Shown here: in pieces, positions 18,470-27,870 of the stretch
How positions within the stretch are numbered: position 1 is the first letter of the stretch
Layout: every line of letters starts with the position of its first letter
Assembly: GCF_002850745.1 (NCBI RefSeq)
Contig: NZ_KZ559469.1
Location: 57,985 to 121,984, forward strand
Direction of reading: 5' to 3'
Length of the DNA: 64,000 bases
Source: Nonomuraea indica
GTDB taxonomy: Bacteria > Actinomycetota > Actinomycetes > Streptosporangiales > Streptosporangiaceae
Notes under the pieces: generated by a model
The model's input: the letters and a program-made list of their open reading frames with translations, nothing else
What the model was told of the DNA's origin: nothing
The model's database searches: none
Translations under genes and position numbers: made by a program

Positions 18470-18835
18470 TCACGTTCGAAGCCGATCTTCCTGAGGGTCA
18501 TAGCAGTTCAGCCCCAATTTGGCCGCGACCTGGACCGCGTACGCCAAGGCTTCCTCTGCCCGGCGGTACCCCATAGGGAAGTAGATGTACGGCCCTGCCG
18601 CCTCTCCAATCAGTGGAGACGTGGACCAGGGAATGTCTTCGTCGTCATCCTCGTCTACATGGTCCAGATCCGGCCAGCGCTGCAAGAGCTGCTCAACGAA
18701 CTTTGCGATCAAGGGAGTCGGCGGGATTTCAACGTCGGTGTCGATGTATTGCGCGTACAGGGCACTATGCGTCTCCCCAGCTTCTTGATCACTGGACGGG
18801 CGCTCGCCCTCCCAGACCGCAAGGTCGTAGCTCAT
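18470..18835 (-). CDS. Conserved hypothetical small protein (MSYDLAVWEG type)
   Basis: I chose ATG 18835 because MSYDLAVWEGERP is a recurrent N-terminus in actinomycete hypothetical proteins; the upstream in-frame extension has no such conservation. The 121-residue product has LIAKFVEQLLQRWPDL, an acidic linker (DEDDDED), SPLIGEAAGPYIYFPM and a final AEEALAYAVQVAAKLGLNCYDP. It is predicted soluble. Relatives often occur in multigene and mobile contexts, so an immunity-like role is possible but not shown. It lies inside the tRNA-Thr island. Confidence 0.7.
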   Translation of the reverse strand: MSYDLAVWEGERPSSDQEAGETHSALYAQYIDTDVEIPPTPLIAKFVEQLLQRWPDLDHVDEDDDEDIPWSTSPLIGEAAGPYIYFPMGYRRAEEALAYAVQVAAKLGLNCYDPQEDRLRT

Positions 18836-19089
18836 GCACAGATGATGCCTCTTTCCGGGCGATGCACAAGATCGCCACATGAGAGGCCACGCTCCGCTCC
18901 TGCCGATGAGGGGAATTGTGTTCTTGGCCGGATGGCGGGGTACGGGCGTGGGCATGCGCGAGGAAGTACGGGCAGGCGGCCGTTATCCGGTGAGCCGGTG
19001 CTGAGGAACGAAGCACCGGATCGTGATCGCCCCCGACCTCCAACCGAGGCCGGCCCACACGGGGCGATCGTAGGGCTGTATCCGTGTGG

Positions 19090-20216
19090 CGGCGCGCCAT
19101 ACGTGGTCCGCGTCCGAGACCCTGAAACCGGGGAGCCGGCCTCGCTGGGTTGGCGGCTTCGACACGGAGGACGACGCCAAGGCCGCCCGAGACGAGGCAC
19201 GCGTGAGGCGCGACGGGTGTACATCGACCGCAACACCATCACCGTCGCCGAGTACCTTGCCGAGTGGATCGAGGGCCATGCGACCGAGATCAAGCCGCGC
19301 ACCCTCAAGGGCTACCGCGACATGACCCGCCTGTACATCACGCCCCGCATCGGCACCCTTCGTCTCCAGGCCATACGCCCGTCGGCGATCACGAAGTTCT
19401 ACCGCGACCTGCTGACCAACGGCGCCAAGCGTGGCGGCCCGCTCGCCGCGAACACCGTCAAGCATGTCCACACCGTGCCCCGTAAGGCTCTGACGGACGC
19501 CATCCTGGTGGACGAACTCCTGCCGACCAACCCGGCTGAACGCACCAGGCTCCCCGCGTTCCGTCCACAGAACCCGGCATGGTGTGGACACCCGCCCAGC
19601 TCCGGGCTTTCCTCGACACCGCCAGTGACCACCGCCTGTTCGCCTTCTTCCACCTGGCCGCGTACACCGGTGCCCTCCGGGGCGAACTACTCAACCTCCG
19701 CTGGGCGGACGTCGACCTGGACAAGCCCCAGATCCATGTAACCGGCACGGCAGCAGTGATCGACCGCCAGCGTGTGGAGGGCACGACGAAGAGCGGACGT
19801 TCCCGCGTCGTGTCCCTCGCCCCCACCACCGTCAAGGTGCTCAAAGCCCACCGCGCCCGCCAGGACGAAGACCGCCTGAAGGTCGGGGAAGCATGGAGGG
19901 GCAGCGCCTACGTGTTCACGACCGGCTGGGGAGACCCTCCCTTCCCCGATACGCCCAGTCACCTGATGCCCAAGCTCATCGAGACCCACAACAAGCAGAA
20001 CCCCAAGACGCCACTCCCCCACGTCCGCCTGCACGACCTCCGCCACATCCACGCCACGACCCTGCTCTTGGCCGGCGTCCCAGTCCATGTCGTCGCGGCC
20101 CGACTCGGCCACGCCGACCCCGCCATCACCACTCCGGGTCTACGCCCACGTCATCACCGAGCAAGCGGCGACCGCCGTGGACGTCTTCGCCGAAGCACTC
20201 AAAAGCACGGCCTGAT
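19090..20216 (+). pseudogene. Tyrosine-type site-specific integrase, multiply frameshifted
   Basis: The parts are an N-terminal arm domain (VVRVRDPETGEPA, then RWVGGFDTEDDAKAARDEAR), a core-binding domain (NTITVAEYLAEWIEG through KPRTLKGYRDMTRLYITP), and a catalytic domain from VWTPAQLRAFLD with Arg in ALRGELLNLRW, HDLRHIHATTLL and LGHADPAIT. The end would be LRVYAHVITEQAATAVD with a stop at 20214-20216. Frame changes occur near 19135, 19205, 19575 and 20135, giving at least four breaks without internal stops. Intact, it would catalyse insertion into tRNA-Thr. The catalytic residues persist, so decay seems fairly recent. Confidence 0.8.
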
Positions 20217-20353
20217 GTCATGCGCGAAGAGGGCTCTCCACGTTCAGGGAACCCTTTCCAACCTCCCCGACAGGTGCCGTGGTCACAGCATGATCGCGAT
20301 GTCGGTGTTCAGCCGGTGACATGAAGAAGCTCCTGGTAGACGGGTGAAGCAGC

Positions 20354-20719
20354 TCACTGGTGCGCATCGCTCCGGAACTCGTACCAAGGCCCCTTCACGT
20401 GCCCGACATCGCCCGGCCGACCCACGGGGCTCCAGACATAGCCGTAGCCGTCCCCTCCCCACCCCGTGCCTCGGGAGAAGTAGACCACTTCGCCCTCCCG
20501 GTAAACGAACTCGAACCAGAGGCTTCCGATGCGTTGATCCCTGAGTTCGACGCCCTCCCCCAAGCTTCGGGCGACCGCCTCCATGCTCCCTGACGAGTGC
20601 ATGAAGCGCAGATCCTCACCCCAGATCAGGGCCACGACAAGGATGCCAGCCAGGAGCGCCGCACCCACGTACACGGCTCTGCGCACCACAGGCCTTTCCT
20701 CGCGGCTCTTCTCCATCAT
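20354..20719 (-). CDS. Hypothetical single-pass membrane protein
   Basis: This 121-residue protein has a charged N-terminus (MMEKSREERPVVRR), one transmembrane segment (AVYVGAALLAGILVVALIW, about 15-33) and a short exported domain with LWFEFVYREGEVVYFSRGT and GYGYVWSPVG. The plan suggests a small membrane-anchored beta-domain. No family is recognised. It lies within the island, convergent with the integrase relic. ATG 20716 is an equivalent start. Confidence 0.6.
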   Translation of the reverse strand: MMEKSREERPVVRRAVYVGAALLAGILVVALIWGEDLRFMHSSGSMEAVARSLGEGVELRDQRIGSLWFEFVYREGEVVYFSRGTGWGGDGYGYVWSPVGRPGDVGHVKGPWYEFRSDAHQ

Positions 20720-21082
20720 GTGGTCATCTTCACATGTGAGCTCTTTCCCACCTGACGGTGCTGGTCACGATGGGTGTGCGCGCAAGCTCGCTCGCATGCC
20801 CGGCATCCATCGGCGAGCGCGCCGTCGCGACGTCTTTCGGCATGTAAGGCACGTTGACCGGCTCTCGCAGCACGGTGCGTGAGCCAGGCGCTTCAGTCTG
20901 TCCCTGTGGAAGACGCCATGCAGGGCAGCTGCGGCACCTGGCTACGGGCTGTCGCGTCCGCCCCTCGGGCCAGCGGAAGCCGAGTGCAGAAGATCAGGTG
21001 CAGGGATGATCTGCTGGGTGTGAATACGAATCAGGGGAACGGCGAAGTAGGCGTGTCCATGGTTCTTCTCCGAAGGGCAGGC
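20720..21082. other. Intergenic region upstream of ECF sigma factor
   Basis: These 363 bases separate divergent genes. In-frame codons extend the sigma gene upstream to about 20879 without conserved sequence, so I treat them as untranslated. A GTTGACC motif near 20852 could be part of a promoter; nothing else is clear. Confidence 0.4.
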
Positions 21083-21667
21083 ATGCCAGCTCCCCCTCCG
21101 CAGTCGGCTCCGCCAACCGCTGAGACCGACGCACAGCTCATCGAGGTGTCACTACGCCGTCCTGAGCGGTTCGGTGTGCTGTTCGACCGGCACCACGAGG
21201 CCATCCACCGCTACGTGCACTTCCGTCTCGGAGAATCGGCGGCGGACGACATCGCCGCGGAGACGTTCCTGCGGGCCTTTCGCGGCCGTGCGCGCTACGA
21301 CTTATCCCGCTCCGATGCCCGCTCCTGGCTGTATGGCATCGCCTCCAATCTGGTGGACGGTCACCGGCGCGCCGAAGCCCGCAGGTTCCGCGCCCTGGCT
21401 AGAAGTGCCGAGGTCACCGACGTCATGAGCCACGACGAGCGTGTGGTCCAGCGGGTGGCGGCTGCCGTCATGCAGCCGCGGCTGGCCGCCGGGCTGGCCG
21501 CGCTCTCGCCCGCTGACCGGACCGTTCTGCTGCTGGTGGCCTGCGCCCAGCTCACCTACGAGGAGATCGCCGAGGCGCTCGGCGTCCCGCGCGGCACCGT
21601 CGGCTCGCGGCTCAACCGGGCCCGCAGGAAACTCCGCACGTCCATCACCATTGAGGAGTCGTCATGA
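21083..21667 (+). CDS. ECF-type RNA polymerase sigma factor
   Basis: The protein has region 2 (FGVLFDRHHEAIHRYVHFR, ADDIAAETFLRAF, then RSWLYGIASNLV) and region 4 (LSPADRTVLLLVACAQLTYE, then VPRGTVGSRLNRARRKLR). I chose ATG 21083, which has a GAAGGG ribosome site; ATG 21059 is also possible. The four-base ATGA overlap with the next gene links it to a CU044_5270-family membrane protein, the standard partner for this sigma group, presumed to tune its activity. It is cargo of the tRNA-Thr island. Confidence 0.85.
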   Translation: MPAPPPQSAPPTAETDAQLIEVSLRRPERFGVLFDRHHEAIHRYVHFRLGESAADDIAAETFLRAFRGRARYDLSRSDARSWLYGIASNLVDGHRRAEARRFRALARSAEVTDVMSHDERVVQRVAAAVMQPRLAAGLAALSPADRTVLLLVACAQLTYEEIAEALGVPRGTVGSRLNRARRKLRTSITIEESS

Positions 21668-22716
21668 CCGATGACCTGCAGGAGATCAAGACGTTCCACG
21701 ACACGCTGCCCGGCCCCTCCGCCACGGCTACCGCCAAGGCGAAGGACTTGCTCGCAGCTGAGGCGGTGGCGAAACGAACGCCTCGTACCGGTTCGGCTAA
21801 GCACCGCCTCCTGCTCAGGACGGCCGCGGTCGGCCTGGCGGCAGCCGTCGCCGCAGTCGCTTTCCTGACCGGTGCCGACGGTGGTGCGACCCCGGCCAAC
21901 GCGGCGGAACTGCTCCAGGAAGCGGCCACGGCCGCCGCCCGACAACAGGCGCCACAGCCGGGCCAGATCCTCTACGTCAACCGCACGGACCAGAGCTGGA
22001 GCATCGTAGGAAGTCGCGGCAGCCGTTCGGAGATCACTCAAGAGATCAACCGCGAGTACTGGATTCCCGCCGCCGACCCCGACGGCGCGTTGACCCGCCT
22101 CACCTACGGCAAGCTGCGCACGCACACCGGCCCGGTCCCGACCATCATGCAGACCCCGGGCACAGTCGAGTTCCAGCGCGCCGGGCGGTGCACCGTGAAC
22201 GTGCTCTCACCAACCAGTGAAGACAACCTGCCCGCCGACCCGGACCCGCTGCTCGCCCGGGTTCGCGCGGACGCCGATGCCTCGGTCAGGAACGAACGGC
22301 CTGAGCCCGGCGCGGCACCACCCAGCAAGGACCAGATCGAGCGGCTCGTCGAGCACACGGTGGTAAGCCGTCTCGTCACCCTGGCCGCAAACCCCTTCCC
22401 CGGTCCCGGCCTGCGTGCGGCGGTGCTCCGCGCGCTGTCCAAGATGCCCACCGCCACCATGCGCACCGACCTCACCGATCTGGACGGGCGACAGGGCGTC
22501 GGCGCCTCGATCAGATATCAGGGCCCAGACGGATGGCAGCGCACCGAATTGATCTTCGAACCCGGCACCTACCGGTTCCTCGGCTCGCGATTCCTGTCCG
22601 TGCCACCGGGCGGTGGCACGGAGGTACTCCGCTACGCCAGCACAGTACTGGAAACCAAGATAGTCAACGCCATGCCGAAGATCCCGGTCGATGCTCCCGA
22701 AGCGGTGACCTGCTAA
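21664..22716 (+). CDS. CU044_5270 family membrane protein
   Basis: This 350-residue protein overlaps the sigma gene by four bases. It has a cytosolic N-terminus of about 55 residues, a transmembrane segment (LLLRTAAVGLAAAVAAVAFL, about 48-68), the family hallmark ANAAELLQEAA, PGQILYVNRTDQSW, and an exported domain with EYWIPAADPDGALTR and QGVGASIRY. The family sits behind ECF sigma genes in actinomycetes and is thought to be their membrane sensor or regulator; the mechanism is not established. Confidence 0.85.
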   Translation: MTDDLQEIKTFHDTLPGPSATATAKAKDLLAAEAVAKRTPRTGSAKHRLLLRTAAVGLAAAVAAVAFLTGADGGATPANAAELLQEAATAAARQQAPQPGQILYVNRTDQSWSIVGSRGSRSEITQEINREYWIPAADPDGALTRLTYGKLRTHTGPVPTIMQTPGTVEFQRAGRCTVNVLSPTSEDNLPADPDPLLARVRADADASVRNERPEPGAAPPSKDQIERLVEHTVVSRLVTLAANPFPGPGLRAAVLRALSKMPTATMRTDLTDLDGRQGVGASIRYQGPDGWQRTELIFEPGTYRFLGSRFLSVPPGGGTEVLRYASTVLETKIVNAMPKIPVDAPEAVTC

Positions 22717-22931
22717 GCACCAAAACGCCGCGGTCTTACGCTCAGCCTCTTCGACAGCTTGTCGCCGCTTCCCCAAGCGCATCCCAGGGAGGCGGCGAGG
22801 CCAGGCCGCACAACGGACACCCGGTTCCGCCAACCATGGCCATCGCCCGCTCAGCCGGTAGTACCGAGGCAGTGCACCTGACATGACTGACATGCCTGAA
22901 GACCCTTGAATACTGAGGAGGGCCCTCTTTT

Positions 22932-23129
22932 CTATTGTTCGGGCCACTCAGCGAGGATCTCAATACCGATCACGCGGCCATCAGCATCAAGATCCAAGTT
23001 GACCATCGCTTCATCCATCGTGACCGTCCTCGCTACCTCACCCTGAGCGATAGGACCGCGCAGGTAGACATACGCAGCTCCCGCCTCAGGGTCGTAGGTC
23101 CATGTGCCAGGATGCTCTTCCAGAGCCAC
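22932..23129 (-). CDS. DUF2283 domain small protein
   Basis: I chose GTG 23129 because AGGAGA lies five bases upstream; it gives a 65-residue protein starting VALEEHPGTWTYDPEAG. The DUF2283 pattern is clear: YDPEAGAAYVYL, then VNLDLDADGRVIGIEIL. The family is a small beta-rich fold of unknown function, common in phages and mobile elements. It is the last gene of the island, next to the tRNA terminator. Confidence 0.8.
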   Translation of the reverse strand: MALEEHPGTWTYDPEAGAAYVYLRGPIAQGEVARTVTMDEAMVNLDLDADGRVIGIEILAEWPEQ

Positions 23130-23186
23130 CGAATCTCCTGTTAGCAAGGGCAGTAGCAAGATCGCATTTTTGTCCTGACAAACCCG

Positions 23187-23223
23187 AAGGCCCCTGACGG
23201 CGTCATGCCTGTTCAGGGGCCTT
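23187..23223 (-). terminator. Terminator of tRNA-Thr
   Basis: A perfect 11-bp inverted repeat (aaggcccctga with tcaggggcctt) starts about ten bases after the tRNA 3' end. A degraded version flanks the left repeat at about 17754-17790, which is the original chromosomal copy or an older element end. Confidence 0.7.
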
Positions 23224-23228
23224 TCCGG

Positions 23229-23268
23229 TGCAGAGCCGACGAGGGGAATCGAACCCCTGACCTTCTGT
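23229..23268. repeat. Right attachment repeat (attR) within tRNA-Thr
   Basis: Identical to 17793-17832 over 40 bases. It covers the T-arm, the acceptor 3' strand and a few flanking bases, so the tRNA stays intact after integration. Confidence 0.8.
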
Positions 23269-23306
23269 TTACAAGACAGATGCTCTGCCGATTGAGCTAC
23301 GTCGGC
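23234..23306 (-). tRNA. tRNA-Thr (anticodon TGT)
   Basis: On the minus strand the sequence folds as a canonical cloverleaf: acceptor GCCGACG paired with CGTCGGC, D-arm with TAGCTC, anticodon stem TCTGT/ACAGA around loop cTTGTAA with anticodon TGT, and T-arm GGGGTTCGATTCCCC. CCA is not encoded. It reads ACA codons and is the integration target of the adjacent island. Confidence 0.95.
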
Positions 23307-23326
23307 GCGGCCTATCAGTGTAGACG

Positions 23327-24289
23327 CTAGCGGCGTCTGTGACGAGCGACCTCGTAGAGTGCCACACCGGCCGCCACCCCGGCGTTGAGGGACTCGGCCG
23401 CTGAGCTCATCGGGATGCGGGCCACCACGTCGCAGTGCTCGCGTACCAGGCGGGACAGGCCCTTGCCTTCGGAGCCGACGACGATCACCAAGGGCTCCGA
23501 CAGCAGGCCGACGTCGCCGATGTCGGTGCGGCCCTCGCCGTCGAGGCCGATGACGAACAGGCCGGCGTCGCGGTATTCGCGCAGGGCGGCCGTGAGGTTG
23601 GCGGAGCGGGCGACGCGGAGGGTGGCGAGGGTGCCGGCGGAGGTCTTCCAGGCGCCGCCGGTGACGCCGGCCGAGCGGCGGGAGGGGATCATCAGGCCGT
23701 GGGCGCCGAAGGCGGTGGCGGAGCGGGCGATGGCTCCGAGGTTGCGGGGGTCGGTGACGCCGTCGAGGGCCACGATGAGGGGCACCTCGGCCGCGTCACG
23801 GGCGATCTCCACGAGCTCCGCCGGGTGGGCGTAGTCGTAGGGCGGTATCTGCAGGGCGACGCCCTGGTGGACGGACTGCTCGGTGAGGCGGTCGAGCTTG
23901 TCGCGGGTGGCCTCCAGCAGAGCGATGCCACGCTCGGTCGCGATCTTGATGGAGTCGCGGACGCGATCGTCGTTGTCGATGCGCTGGGCGACGTAGAGGG
24001 CGTTGGCGGGCACGCCGGCCTGCAGTGCCTCCAGGACGGGGTTGCGGCCGCCGATGTATTCGGGGGCGTCGTCCGAGCGGCGCTGGCGGGATGCGGCGGG
24101 GCGGCGCTGGCCGCCGTGCTCCTCGCGCGCGATGCGCTCGGTGCGCGCCTTGTCCTTGTACCAGTGGCGCATCTCGGCGGGTGGGGTCGCGCCCTTGCCC
24201 TCGAGGCCGCGGCGCCTCTGCCCTCCGGCGCCCTTGGACGGGCCCTTCTTCTTCGCGGGCCTGCCCGACGACCTACCCCCAGCTGCCAT
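23327..24289 (-). CDS. rlmB: 23S rRNA (guanosine-2'-O-)-methyltransferase RlmB, TrmH/SpoU family
   Basis: I chose ATG 24289 (MAAGGRSSGRPAKKK), giving 320 residues. A basic N-terminal tail of about 75 residues typical of actinobacteria precedes the substrate-binding domain (EYIGGRNPVLEAL). The SPOUT domain has its three motifs: VALDGVTDPRNLGAIARSA, VVGSEGKGLSRLV and IPMSSAAESLNAGVAAGVAL, forming the knotted SAM site with catalytic Arg and Asn. It methylates a loop of 23S rRNA. It is divergent from a TetR gene and close to cysS, as in many actinobacteria. Confidence 0.93.
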   Translation of the reverse strand: MAAGGRSSGRPAKKKGPSKGAGGQRRRGLEGKGATPPAEMRHWYKDKARTERIAREEHGGQRRPAASRQRRSDDAPEYIGGRNPVLEALQAGVPANALYVAQRIDNDDRVRDSIKIATERGIALLEATRDKLDRLTEQSVHQGVALQIPPYDYAHPAELVEIARDAAEVPLIVALDGVTDPRNLGAIARSATAFGAHGLMIPSRRSAGVTGGAWKTSAGTLATLRVARSANLTAALREYRDAGLFVIGLDGEGRTDIGDVGLLSEPLVIVVGSEGKGLSRLVREHCDVVARIPMSSAAESLNAGVAAGVALYEVARHRRR

Positions 24290-24428
24290 GGCAACAAGGG
24301 TACTCGGACCCGCACGCGTCTCATCCCGCCCGAAAAGGGCCCGGAGACCGGACCGCGACGCCGCATCGCCGACAGGACAGGCTGTCCGGGCGTTTTCGCT
24401 GGTCAAAGGCATCGTAAGGTTTGGAACC

Positions 24429-24446
24429 GTACATACCAGTAGGTAC
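24429..24446. promoter_or_regulatory. Imperfect palindrome, likely TetR operator
   Basis: GTACATACCAGTAGGTAC matches its own reverse complement at 14 of 18 positions and lies 11 bases before the chosen GTG start of the TetR gene. Position and size fit an autoregulatory operator overlapping the promoter. Confidence 0.55.
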
Positions 24447-24456
24447 ACTGAGCCAG

Positions 24457-25065
24457 GTGGACACAGCGGAGCGACTGATCGAGAGCACGCAGCAGCTGCT
24501 CTGGGAGCGCGGATACGTGGGCACCAGCCCCAAGGCGATCCAGCGGCTCGCCGGGGCCGGGCAGGGAAGCATGTACCACCACTTCGCCGGTAAGCCCGAC
24601 CTGGCGCTCCAGGCGATTCGGCGCAGTGCCGAGCAACTGTGCGCGCAGGCGGAGGAGCGGTTCAGCGAGCCCGGCAGCGCGTACGAGCGGATCGCCGCCT
24701 ACATGCTGCGTGAGCGCGAGGTGCTGCGCGGGTGCCGGGTCGGCAGCCTGGCCCATGATCCGGAGGTGGTGGCGAGTCCCGCCCTGCGGGAGCCGCTGAG
24801 CGAGACGTTCGCCTATCTGCGCCGGCGGATCGAGGAGTTGCTCAGGGAGGGACTCGACCGGGGCGAGTTCGCCGAGGGGATGGCTCCCGCCGGCGTGGCC
24901 GCCGCCCTCGTGGCGGTGGTGCAGGGCGCCTACGTGCTGGCCCGGTCGGCCGGGTCGGCGGAGGAGTTCGAGCGGGCCGTCCGCGGCGGACTCGACCTGC
25001 TCTCCGCCTACACGGCGCGACCCGCCGCGCCCGCTGAGCCACGACAGCAAGAGGAGAAGACATGA
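24457..25065 (+). CDS. TetR family transcriptional regulator
   Basis: I chose GTG 24457 (VDTAERLIESTQQLLWERG), because upstream codons overlap the operator palindrome. The 202-residue protein has the TetR helix-turn-helix (GYVGTSPKAIQRLAGAGQGSM, YHHFAGKPDL) and a C-terminal ligand domain with LREREVLRGCRVGSLAHDPEV, a pattern of the YcdC/LmrA-like group. The four-base overlap with the hemerythrin-like gene makes a two-gene operon it probably represses. Confidence 0.88.
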   Translation: MDTAERLIESTQQLLWERGYVGTSPKAIQRLAGAGQGSMYHHFAGKPDLALQAIRRSAEQLCAQAEERFSEPGSAYERIAAYMLREREVLRGCRVGSLAHDPEVVASPALREPLSETFAYLRRRIEELLREGLDRGEFAEGMAPAGVAAALVAVVQGAYVLARSAGSAEEFERAVRGGLDLLSAYTARPAAPAEPRQQEEKT

Positions 25066-25995
25066 ACGACGCGAACGGGACCGGAGGAGCGAGCGTGGCG
25101 CGGCGTCACCCCGGGGATCCGTACCCTGACCTCACCAGCGCGCGCATCGTCCATCGGGCGTGGCGCGAGGACCTGACGAGACTCGCCGACCTGGCCACGA
25201 CGCTGGCATCCGCCGCCCCACGGTCCGACTCCACAGCGTACGACGCCACACCGTACGCCATGCCAGCCGGCACCACACCGTACGACGCCACACCGCACGA
25301 CGCCACGCCGTCCGGCACCACACGGTCCGGCACCGCTCAGTCCGACGTCCCGCCATCCGAGTCCACGCCGTCCGGCACCGCTCGGTTCGGTGCGACGCGG
25401 TCCGCCGACGACGTCATGCGGACGGCGGACGGCGACGCGGTCGTCTCGCGGCGACGGGCCGCCGCCATCCGCGACTACGTCACCGTGCTCTGCCACGAGC
25501 TGATCCGGCAGGGCCGGGGAGAGGCGCGGATCGTGTGGCCCCTCGTGGACGCGTCCGCCGGCGGGGCCATCGACATGGACCCGTACCGCGACGAGCGCAG
25601 ACGGCTGGCCCCGCTCGTGGAGAACCTGTGCACCACCGCGGCCGACTTCGCCCGCACGCCGTCGGCGCACGTGGCCGGCCTGGCCGTCGCCCTGCGCGAG
25701 ATGCGCGACGCGCTGGACGAGCACTTCGGCTACCTGGAGCAGGACATCCGGCCCATGATCCACAACTACGTCACCCTGGACGCCTACGAGGCCGCCGAGC
25801 GGCGCATGTGGCGGTCACTGGGGTTGACCAGGCTCGCCCGGGTGTTGCCGTGGCTCGCGCGGGTGGCGACTCCCGAGGAACGGCGGCATCTGAAGCGCCG
25901 TACCGGCCTCGTCGGCCGGATCATCCTGACCGTGCTCGGCCCGGTGTACGCGAACCTGGAGCGCCGGGTGTTCGGCGACCCGACGCCCGGCAACG

Positions 25996-26006
<11 letters not shown>
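25062..26006 (+). CDS. Hemerythrin HHE-like protein with repetitive insert
   Basis: This 314-residue protein starts in the ATGA overlap. A first helix ([16 protein letters not shown]) and helices after residue 130 ([43 protein letters not shown]) resemble an HHE cation-binding domain, but only some histidine and glutamate ligands are present. Between them, residues 50-110 are Thr/Ser/Pro-rich, encoded by imperfect DNA repeats. A C-terminal part ([20 protein letters not shown]) is hydrophobic and may bind membrane. Function is unknown, possibly redox or oxygen sensing. It overlaps cysS by 11 bases at the 3' end. Confidence 0.65.
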
Positions 26007-27387
<1,381 letters not shown>

Positions 27388-27430
27388 GAACGCAAGGCTA
27401 ACGCCTCCGCCGCCCTCGCACGCCGAATAA

Positions 27431-27817
27431 TCACCCTCGTAGGATGACCCTTTCCGGTGTGACCCTGACGATCAGCCGCCGCGTCCCGGGCGCGTCCTGC
27501 CACGGCTCGCCCGTGTACTTCCGTGACAGCTCCTGGATGAGGGCGCCGTCCGGGTCGTCCTCCATGGTCACGTGCCCGCGCACCTCGGCGTACCGGTAGG
27601 GGTTGTCGGGGTCGATGACGAGCAGGCTGGTGCGCGGGTCACGGGCGAAGTTGCGCGGCTTCTGCCGGCCCGCGACCGTCGAGAACAGCACGTCGTCGCC
27701 GTCGGTGCGCACCCACACGACGGTGCTCTGCGGCCCGCCGTCGGAGTTGAGACTGGTCACCGTCACGTAGTTGGGCGCGTCGAACAGCGCGCGCGCCTCT
27801 TCTGGCAGCTCCGCCAT
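27431..27817 (-). CDS. PPOX-class F420-dependent oxidoreductase
   Basis: I chose ATG 27817 ([16 protein letters not shown]), which has AAGGAGA upstream. The 128-residue product has the split-barrel flavin/F420 pattern: [40 protein letters not shown], then [19 protein letters not shown]. Such proteins use F420 or FMN to reduce varied substrates in actinobacteria. The substrate is unknown. It is divergent from the DUF2637 gene. Confidence 0.85.
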   Translation of the reverse strand: MAELPEEARALFDAPNYVTVTSLNSDGGPQSTVVWVRTDGDDVLFSTVAGRQKPRNFARDPRTSLLVIDPDNPYRYAEVRGHVTMEDDPDGALIQELSRKYTGEPWQDAPGTRRLIVRVTPERVILRG

Positions 27818-27870
27818 GGGTGTCTCCTTGATCGGTCGTCGACACCATTGTTCTGTAGGCTCGAAACGCC

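Larger units (their letters stand above)
17793..23268. mobile_element. Degenerate integrative element in tRNA-Thr
   Basis: The island is delimited by 40-bp identical repeats and reconstitutes tRNA-Thr at its right end. It is about 5.4 kb and carries a frameshifted tyrosine integrase, a frameshifted DUF7660 gene, small hypothetical genes, an ECF sigma/CU044_5270 pair and a DUF2283 gene. No replication, excisionase or transfer genes are visible, so it looks immobile. Base composition appears lower in G+C than the flanks, especially at 18.3-19.0 kb and 22.7-23.2 kb, which supports foreign origin. The copy of GTGGCTCCC repeated at 17943-17962 could be an integrase arm site. Confidence 0.7.

Noticed and set aside
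22742..22963. 73-codon minus-strand ORF in the island
   Set aside because: No ribosome site or recognisable motif, and it overlaps the DUF2283 gene in another frame.
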